Of a DNA stretch of 8,644 bases, positions 1-4,234 are shown piece by piece. Location of the stretch: contig JAUYIX010000042.1 of assembly GCA_030688115.1 (NCBI GenBank), positions 1 to 8,644 of the forward strand, given 5' to 3'. Made by a program: the position numbers and the translations under genes. Numbering within the stretch: position 1 is the first letter of the stretch; each line of letters begins with the position of its first letter. The DNA is from a bacterium. Lineage in GTDB: Bacteria > Patescibacteriota > JAUYIX01. The notes under the pieces were generated by a model. That model saw only the letters and a list, made by a program, of their open reading frames with translations, was not told where the DNA came from and searched no databases.

Positions 1-1
1 A

Positions 2-115
2 GGGGACTTAAGCCGACGTCTCTATCCCTTGCGGGAAAGCCACAACATAGTGACAGTTCGAGACGACGGCAATTCCGTGGGTAGATATAGCATGGAAACT
101 CACATAAAGCTATAA
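2..115 (+). CDS. Possible C-terminal end of an upstream gene (5' truncated by the window)
   Basis: A reading frame open from the left edge runs 37 codons to a TAA at 113-115. The tail reads ...NIVTVRDDGNSVGRY... and ends METHIKL. No family is recognisable from so short a piece. Of the two forward frames still open past the first codons it is the longer (the other stops at 82-84), and its codon use resembles that of the genes downstream, which is the only support. If real, its stop codon lies inside the TATAAT of the heliorhodopsin promoter, a tight packing that fits a compact genome. It could equally be non-coding sequence that happens to be open. Confidence 0.3.
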   Translation, partial: GDLSRRLYPLRESHNIVTVRDDGNSVGRYSMETHIKL

Positions 116-116
116 T
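111..116 (+). promoter_or_regulatory. -10 element (TATAAT) of the heliorhodopsin promoter
   Basis: A perfect TATAAT, preceded by GC as at several other promoters in this window. No good -35 is visible at 16-18 bp spacing; the best candidate, ATAGCA at 87-92 with an 18-bp spacer, matches three of six consensus bases. Transcription would start near 122-124 and leave a leader of about 25 nt, unlike the probably leaderless genes downstream. Confidence 0.55.
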
Positions 117-135
117 CGAGCCACTTACCCGTAAT

Positions 136-142
136 AAAGGAG
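136..142 (+). promoter_or_regulatory. Strong ribosome binding site of the heliorhodopsin gene
   Basis: AAAGGAG lies 5 bases before the ATG at 148, close to ideal Shine-Dalgarno sequence and spacing. It fixes the start codon and is the only clear Shine-Dalgarno site before any gene in the window. Confidence 0.8.
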
Positions 143-147
143 CTCCC

Positions 148-918
148 ATGGCTAGCCGAGTCACGTATCACCGCTTACGCGTGTTTAACCTGGTGATGTT
201 TGTACTGCATGCCCTCCAGGGTCTGGCGGTTTTGCTACTTACTACTGATTTTGCCCTGCCGGTGACGAGCTCTTTTGTGCAGTTTGATGCGATGACGGGT
301 ACGCTGGCTCCTCGTCTCAATACTTTGTTAGAACTCCCCATCGGTCCACTAGTGGCGCTGTTCTTCTTTTTGTCGGCGGTAGCACATCTGGCCGTCTCGC
401 TCCCGACCATTTTTGAGTGGTACACACGCAACCTCGGCCGCGGGATAAACCGTGCCAGATGGATTGAGTACGCCGTAAGTTCTTCCGTGATGATCGTGGT
501 CATCTCCATGTTGGTAGGGATCTACGACGGCGTGCTACTCCTCATGATCGCGTTACTCAACGCTATGATGATCTTGTTTGGTTTGCTGATGGAACTGCAC
601 AATCAAACCACGCGGCGCACCAACTGGACCTCGTTTTGGTTTGGGTCGTTGGCAGGGCTCGGCCCCTGGATTGCGATCGCGATTTTTTTGGTCGGGGCGG
701 GGAGTGGCGCGGGTGAGGTTCCAACCTTTGTGTACTGGATCTTTGGCTCGCTCTTTGTATTTTTTAACCTGTTTGCGATCAACATGGTGCTGCAGTACAA
801 AAAGGTCGGGCCTTGGCGGGACTATTTGTATGGCGAGCGCGTCTATATCATTTTGAGTCTGGTGGCCAAGTCGCTCCTGGCCTGGCAGGTCTTTGCCGGG
901 ACGTTGCGACCGGTCTAA
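148..918 (+). CDS. Heliorhodopsin (retinal-binding seven-helix membrane protein)
   Basis: Heliorhodopsins bind retinal through a Schiff-base lysine, respond to light with a slow photocycle and insert with the N-terminus in the cytoplasm, inverted relative to type-1 rhodopsins. The 256-residue product has seven hydrophobic segments at about 11-30, 62-88, 104-128, 129-151, 161-184, 193-216 and 229-253. The helix-3 motif RWIEYAVSSSVM places the counterion at Glu107, and the helix-7 motif SLVAKSLLAWQ places the retinal lysine at Lys241 with Ser237 one turn before; these numbers equal those of reference protein 48C12. His80 and a helix-1 histidine (His21, equivalent to His23) are kept, as are Arg104 and Glu149. 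Residues 31-61 form the helix 1-2 loop typical of the family. The gene ends GTLRPV-stop, the expected C-terminus, so it is complete. It is set apart from its neighbour by a separate downstream promoter. A pump or channel function cannot be read from sequence; sensor or enzyme-coupled roles are proposed for the family. No retinal-synthesis gene is nearby. Confidence 0.96.
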   Translation: MASRVTYHRLRVFNLVMFVLHALQGLAVLLLTTDFALPVTSSFVQFDAMTGTLAPRLNTLLELPIGPLVALFFFLSAVAHLAVSLPTIFEWYTRNLGRGINRARWIEYAVSSSVMIVVISMLVGIYDGVLLLMIALLNAMMILFGLLMELHNQTTRRTNWTSFWFGSLAGLGPWIAIAIFLVGAGSGAGEVPTFVYWIFGSLFVFFNLFAINMVLQYKKVGPWRDYLYGERVYIILSLVAKSLLAWQVFAGTLRPV

Positions 919-960
919 GGCACTGCGCCACGACGGGAGAACTCATAGTAGAGAGTGCGC

Positions 961-966
961 TATACT
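961..966 (+). promoter_or_regulatory. -10 element (TATACT) giving a probable leaderless mRNA
   Basis: TATACT ends 6 bases before the ATG at 973, so transcription is expected to begin at or beside that ATG. The preceding TGCGC is the same as at the promoter near 2748; the two sites share the 9-mer TGCGCTATA. No convincing -35 hexamer or Shine-Dalgarno is present. Confidence 0.55.
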
Positions 967-972
967 TTGCTT

Positions 973-2706
973 ATGAACAAAACTTTGCGTCGGTCGCTCG
1001 GCGCTGTGCTGGCGCTAGCACTGGCCGTTGCACTACTTGGCAGTGCACTCCCCACAAAGGCCATAACCATCGAGGACCTTGCGCGCATCGCGGGCGCTGA
1101 CCGATTTGCTACCTCGGTCGCTATCTCGCAAAATCACTACCCGGCCGATGGCAGTGCCTCGATTGCTGTGATCGCGAGTGGCCGCAACCACCCCGATGCG
1201 CTCGCGGGCGTCACACTTGCTGCACTTGGCGACGGGCCGCTGCTACTAACCGAGCCGACCGATCTCCCTAACACCATCAAGGCAGAACTACTCCGTGCTT
1301 TGCCGAGTGGTTCTACCATATACCTCTTGGGCGGAGAGTCCGCCATCTCACGCTCGGTCGAGGACACCCTCATCAGCCTTGGATACACCGTCCAGCGCAT
1401 CGCCGGAGCCAACCGCTACGGGACCAGCACCAACATCGCCGCCGAGGTTGACCGCCTGCCCGCAGCCACCGCGCAGGACCACCTCTATATAGTAAGTGGG
1501 GCATCTTTTGCCGACGCGCTCTCGGTCTCACCCTTGGCCGCCCGCGACGGCCAGGTGCTGCTCCTCACCCCACGCGACCAGCTCTCTATAGAGCAGCAGG
1601 CTTACCTTGATGCCACACCCTCCATCACCCGCGCCACCATCATTGGCGGGACTGCCGTGATCGCCGGCTCAATCCACGAGGCCCTTGCCGCTCGCGGCCT
1701 CTCGGTCGATCGCATTGGCGGAGCGAACCGCTACGAGACCTCTCGCCTGGTCGCGAACGTCTTTGCGAATGCCGCGGACCAACCAGCTGGCGTCGGTTTA
1801 GCCAGCGGTGCCAACTATCCTGACGCGCTCTCGGCAGGTCCCGATCTCGCCTCACGCGGCCTCCCACTCCTCCTCACCCAGCAAAACAACATCGGCTGCA
1901 TCGCGACCGGCGGTTTTTTAGCGGACTTTGCTGACCGTATGGACGGCGGCTTTGTGTATGGTGGTTCTGCCGTGATCTCAAACCGCACCGAGTCATACGC
2001 GGAGTTACTCGTCTCGGGCAACGCCACCACAGGTAACTGCGACACGGCCGACCTGATCAATCCTTACTCGACGCCCTGCCCCTCGCCCTTTGACATCTCT
2101 ATGCCGATTGATCTCAGTCTCGCGACATCGGTGTTGTATCCGGGGCAGTATCGGGGCGAACAATACAAACCACACGGCGGATTTAGGTTTGACACGAGCG
2201 ACCCCGACGACATCACGGTGACAGCCCCGTTTGATGCGGACGTGTACTCGGGATCGGCCCACATGCAATCCGGCGAGGTTCAGTACTATTTTGACTTTTT
2301 GCATCCCTGCGGGATCCGCTACCGCGTTGACCACCTCAACACCCTCTCACCAAAGTTCCAGGCGTTTGCCGATCAGTATTTGCCGCTCGGTCCCGAGGGT
2401 GACTCGAGTTCTATCAATTTTGGCCCCTTCCCGATCAAGCGAGGAGAGGTCATCGCCACCGCGGTCGGTTTTTATGGCGTCGATGGCAATCCCGAGAATG
2501 TCGGTATGGACTGGGGCCTCTACGATTTGCGACAGACCAACACGCGTTCGCTCGATCCTGCCTGGTCGGCCATCCACTCAAATGTGCAAGAGCAACACGC
2601 CGTCTGCGTCTGGGACTGGCTTGATCCGTCAACGCGCGCTGCTGTATACGCACTGCCGGCAGCGGATGGGGTCAGTGGGGACGCGAGTGACTATTGTCCG
2701 ACCTAG
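973..2706 (+). CDS. Secreted protein: three CWB2 cell-wall-binding repeats plus degenerate LytM/M23-like domain
   Basis: The 577-residue product starts with a Sec signal peptide (KTLRR, then a hydrophobic core at 9-26, probable cleavage after PTKA, residue 30). Three CWB2 repeats follow at about 38-140, 141-246 and 247-349, each opening with a RIxGAxRxxTS motif and carrying a PDAL- or ADAL-type motif and a GG(T/S/E)AxI motif. In known families such triplets attach proteins non-covalently to wall polymers. Residues 398-520 resemble an M23/LytM peptidase: HGGFRFD (His401, Asp407), APFDADVYSG, a YRVDHL segment (His454) and KRGEVIATAVG. Where active enzymes have HxH, this protein has GMDWGLYDLR, so a zinc ligand seems missing and the domain is probably non-catalytic. 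Six cysteines (309, 356, 369, 446, 545, 576) could form disulfides outside the cell. The ATG at 973 was chosen over an in-frame GTG at 955 because the -10 hexamer lies between them. CWB2 is confident; the M23 relation is moderate. Confidence 0.9.
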   Translation: MNKTLRRSLGAVLALALAVALLGSALPTKAITIEDLARIAGADRFATSVAISQNHYPADGSASIAVIASGRNHPDALAGVTLAALGDGPLLLTEPTDLPNTIKAELLRALPSGSTIYLLGGESAISRSVEDTLISLGYTVQRIAGANRYGTSTNIAAEVDRLPAATAQDHLYIVSGASFADALSVSPLAARDGQVLLLTPRDQLSIEQQAYLDATPSITRATIIGGTAVIAGSIHEALAARGLSVDRIGGANRYETSRLVANVFANAADQPAGVGLASGANYPDALSAGPDLASRGLPLLLTQQNNIGCIATGGFLADFADRMDGGFVYGGSAVISNRTESYAELLVSGNATTGNCDTADLINPYSTPCPSPFDISMPIDLSLATSVLYPGQYRGEQYKPHGGFRFDTSDPDDITVTAPFDADVYSGSAHMQSGEVQYYFDFLHPCGIRYRVDHLNTLSPKFQAFADQYLPLGPEGDSSSINFGPFPIKRGEVIATAVGFYGVDGNPENVGMDWGLYDLRQTNTRSLDPAWSAIHSNVQEQHAVCVWDWLDPSTRAAVYALPAADGVSGDASDYCPT

Positions 2707-2725
2707 TGCGGGCCTGTCAAATCAC

Positions 2726-2753
2726 TTGAAAAACGCCCAAAATGCGCTATAAT
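2726..2753 (+). promoter_or_regulatory. Promoter of the toxin-antitoxin-like cassette (TTGAAA-16-TATAAT)
   Basis: TTGAAA at 2726-2731 and TATAAT at 2748-2753 are separated by 16 bp, the best sigma-70-type promoter in the window. The -10 ends 7 bases before the ATG at 2761, so the transcript should be leaderless or nearly so. An in-frame ATG at 2752 lies inside the -10 and cannot be used by this transcript. Confidence 0.75.
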
Positions 2754-2760
2754 GAGCCTA

Positions 2761-3024
2761 ATGACGATGCAGGAGTTCATAAAAAAGCGCAAACACCTGA
2801 TCTGGTGGGTTAAAGATTACGCCGCGCTCGACGAGGCCGCGATCGTCGAGGCCACGCTTAACTATGGCAACTGGGATGACGTCCAGACCTTGATCAAAAT
2901 AATGGGGCGCCGCAAGGTCGCTCGCATCTTTAAGCAGCGCGCGCGACCCTCACACATGGGACGGCAAAACTTTTCGCCAAAAATCAAACATTTTTTTAAG
3001 CTCTACTTTGCCAAGCATGCATAA
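2761..3024 (+). CDS. Small basic protein paired with an AbiEii-like toxin (putative antitoxin partner)
   Basis: This 87-residue protein has no signal peptide or membrane helix and is rich in Lys and Arg. Visible marks are an aromatic N-terminal stretch (HLIWWVKDY), an acidic helix (LDEAAIVEATLNYGNWDD) and a C-terminus SPKIKHFFKLYF. I recall this layout (an NYG-W-D segment followed by a basic helix and a FxKLYF-type end) from small proteins encoded just before AbiEii/AbiGii-type nucleotidyltransferases in many bacteria, including CPR genomes; that recall needs a profile search. It is not the classical AbiEi antitoxin, a larger protein with a winged helix. The gene overlaps the next one by 8 bases, so translation is probably coupled and the pair works as one unit. 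Start chosen at 2761 from the promoter position; 2767 is also possible. An antitoxin role is inferred from context only. Confidence 0.75.
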   Translation: MTMQEFIKKRKHLIWWVKDYAALDEAAIVEATLNYGNWDDVQTLIKIMGRRKVARIFKQRARPSHMGRQNFSPKIKHFFKLYFAKHA

Positions 3025-3631
3025 AGAGGTTCTGTCACAGGCGCAGATCAAACTCCTGCCACTTATTGAGGCCTTTGCTCCACAGTTTGGATTGGTTGGC
3101 GGAACAGCAATCGCACTGCAGATCGGCCACCGCCGCTCAATTGATTTTGATTTATTTGCCACGCGAGCCTTTAAGCGGTCCCAAATACGACGCACGGTAG
3201 TGCAGCAGGGGTTTAAGATCGAGACAGTACTCCAGGATGAGGTTGACCAGTTTACGTTTGTGGTCAACGGCGTGCAACTAACTTTTTTAACGTACCCGTT
3301 TGCTATTACCTATCCTAAAAAACTTACAAAAAAAATTAAGATGCCGGACCTTGCGACATTGGCAGCCATGAAGGCCTACGCCTTGGGACGGCGCGCAAAG
3401 TGGAAAGACTATGTTGACCTATATTTTATTTTTTCTAAGGTTCGCTCAATCAAAAAGGTTGCGCAGCGGGCGACAAAGATTTTTAGCGGTGAGTTCAACG
3501 AAAAAATATTTAGAACTCAGCTGGCATACTTTGCGGATATTAATTACGCCGAAAAAATCGACTACCTACCCGGATTCAAGGTATCAGACGCGACCATTAA
3601 AAAAGAGCTGGTCAAATTGAGCCTGGCGTGA
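3017..3631 (+). CDS. AbiEii/AbiGii-type nucleotidyltransferase (putative toxin)
   Basis: The 204-residue product matches the AbiEii/AbiGii toxin family, minimal nucleotidyltransferases that use NTPs to modify cell targets and act in abortive infection or as type IV toxins. The motif GLVGGTAIALQIGHRRSIDFD holds the Gly-Gly (28-29) and the metal-binding Asp pair Asp43/Asp45. The second hallmark, MKAYALGRRAKWKDYVDLYFI, supplies Lys119, Lys130, Asp131 and Asp134. Both catalytic regions are intact, so the enzyme could be active. The ATG at 3017 overlaps the preceding stop region and has no Shine-Dalgarno, which points to coupling with the upstream gene. An in-frame TTG at 3008 would add three residues but is less likely. 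The gene is visibly richer in A and T runs than the CWB2 genes on either side, consistent with transfer of the cassette. A probable terminator follows directly. Confidence 0.88.
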   Translation: MHKEVLSQAQIKLLPLIEAFAPQFGLVGGTAIALQIGHRRSIDFDLFATRAFKRSQIRRTVVQQGFKIETVLQDEVDQFTFVVNGVQLTFLTYPFAITYPKKLTKKIKMPDLATLAAMKAYALGRRAKWKDYVDLYFIFSKVRSIKKVAQRATKIFSGEFNEKIFRTQLAYFADINYAEKIDYLPGFKVSDATIKKELVKLSLA

Positions 3632-3664
3632 GGGCCCACACCGACCGGCTCTCCCTGTTTTTTT
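3630..3664 (+). terminator. Probable intrinsic terminator of the toxin-antitoxin-like cassette
   Basis: GAGGGCC (3630-3636) pairs with GGCTCTC (3647-3653), 7 bp with one G-U, around a 10-base loop. After CCTG comes a run of seven T (3658-3664). The hairpin begins inside the TGA stop codon. The four-base gap between stem and T run is slightly long, so the call is likely but not certain. Confidence 0.6.
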
Positions 3665-3904
3665 GTTAAGCTCGGTTTAAAGAAACTATTTGCTCAAAAC
3701 AACTAAATTTGTACACAGGCAATGCAAAGGAGTGCTCTTAAAGACGCTGGTAAAAGGACTGGCGGGCTTTTTTACTTTTCCACTTTTTGTGGTCAAGCGT
3801 TCACAAATTGACTGTGAGCTCCTCCGCCGTATTATCCACACACGCGGTCCGGCTTGTGCCTATTTTTTATTTTTTGTTAAAGACACGTTGGTTACCGTGT
3901 ATTT
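3665..3904. other. Intergenic stretch without a convincing gene
   Basis: About 240 bases of A/T-rich sequence between the toxin terminator and the coiled-coil gene. One + frame stays open from a TTG at 3690 to a TGA at 3906-3908, which overlaps the next ATG in an ATGA arrangement. It would give a hydrophobic, Cys-containing peptide of 58-72 residues of no known family. It has no ATG and no properly spaced ribosome binding site, so I leave it uncalled. No tRNA-like fold or repeat was seen. Confidence 0.4.
3893..3898 (+). promoter_or_regulatory. Weak -10-like hexamer (TACCGT) 6 bases before the coiled-coil gene
   Basis: TACCGT keeps the key T-A-(3)-T positions and ends 6 bases before the ATG at 3905, the same geometry as the other probable leaderless starts here. 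Taken alone it would not be called; the repeated spacing in the window is its support. No clear -35 is present. Confidence 0.3.
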
Positions 3905-4195
3905 ATGAATAAGAACAACAACCAACCACTCGACCTCAACGATTTAGCGGCCATGATCGCCCGCAGTTTTGATGAACAAAATAAACTGCTCGAACAGCGA
4001 TTTAGTGCGATTGATCAGCGATTTGAAGGGGTCGATAAGCGATTCTTAGGGGTTGATAAGCGCCTCGAGAACCTTGAGAAAGGCCAAGGCGAGCTCCAGG
4101 AGACCGTCGCGGGGCATGGCCAGCAGCTTTTCTCCCTGCAGCGACAAGTGGACGTGGTCATTGGAGACCTGGCGCACATCAAAAAGGTGATTTAA
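3905..4195 (+). CDS. Short coiled-coil protein with heptad repeats
   Basis: A 96-residue soluble protein of unknown function. From about residue 20 to the end it is almost certainly a continuous alpha-helical coiled coil. Residues 31-58 are four 7-residue units, RFSAIDQ-, RFEGVDK-, RFLGVDK- and RLENLEK-like, with hydrophobic residues at heptad core positions. They are encoded by a 21-bp direct repeat, so the rod appears to have grown by unit duplication. A second helix (ETVAGHGQQLFSLQRQVDVVIGDLAHIKK) ends the protein. There is no signal peptide or membrane segment. Similar short proteins, common in CPR and phage-rich regions, are annotated only as hypothetical. The ATG has no Shine-Dalgarno and fits the leaderless pattern. 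It may form oligomers or act as an adaptor; no partner can be named from the sequence. Confidence 0.75.
   Translation: MNKNNNQPLDLNDLAAMIARSFDEQNKLLEQRFSAIDQRFEGVDKRFLGVDKRLENLEKGQGELQETVAGHGQQLFSLQRQVDVVIGDLAHIKKVI
3995..4078 (+). repeat. Four tandem 21-bp direct repeats inside the coiled-coil gene
   Basis: Units begin at 3995, 4016, 4037 and 4058. The first three share (C/A)AGCGATT at the start and end in GAT; the fourth is more diverged. Each unit encodes one heptad, so copy number could change without breaking the frame. Confidence 0.8.
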
Positions 4196-4199
4196 ACGG

Positions 4200-4227
4200 T
4201 TGCAGCAAATCCATCTTGTGTCACAAT
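4200..4227 (+). promoter_or_regulatory. Promoter of the propeller-CWB2 gene (TTGCAG-16-CACAAT)
   Basis: TTGCAG (4200-4205) and CACAAT (4222-4227) are 16 bp apart, and the -10 ends 7 bases before the ATG at 4235. No Shine-Dalgarno lies before the ATG. Spacing is identical to the promoter at 2726-2753, which supports a leaderless transcript despite the imperfect -10. Confidence 0.55.
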
Positions 4228-4234
4228 AGCTGGC

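Noticed and set aside
148..918. Type-1 rhodopsin (proton pump or channel).
   Set aside because: The helix-3 glutamate motif RWIEY and helix-7 SLVAKSLLAWQ are heliorhodopsin signatures; the Asp-based pump motifs of type-1 rhodopsins are absent.
955..972. In-frame GTG at 955 as the start of the CWB2/M23-like protein.
   Set aside because: It lies upstream of the -10 hexamer TATACT (961-966). Starting there would also put MRYTLL before a normal signal peptide that begins MNKTLRR at 973.
2752..2760. ATG at 2752 as the start of the small antitoxin-like gene.
   Set aside because: It overlaps the perfect TATAAT (2748-2753) of the best promoter in the window; 2761 fits that promoter.
3008..3016. TTG at 3008 as the start of the AbiEii-like gene.
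   Set aside because: The ATG at 3017 is a better codon, still overlaps the upstream gene and loses nothing of the domain.
3690..3908. Small hydrophobic ORF with an ATGA overlap to the coiled-coil gene.
   Set aside because: It has only TTG or GTG starts, no properly spaced ribosome binding site and no recognisable family; the sequence is low-complexity A/T-rich. Conservation in relatives would be needed to accept it.
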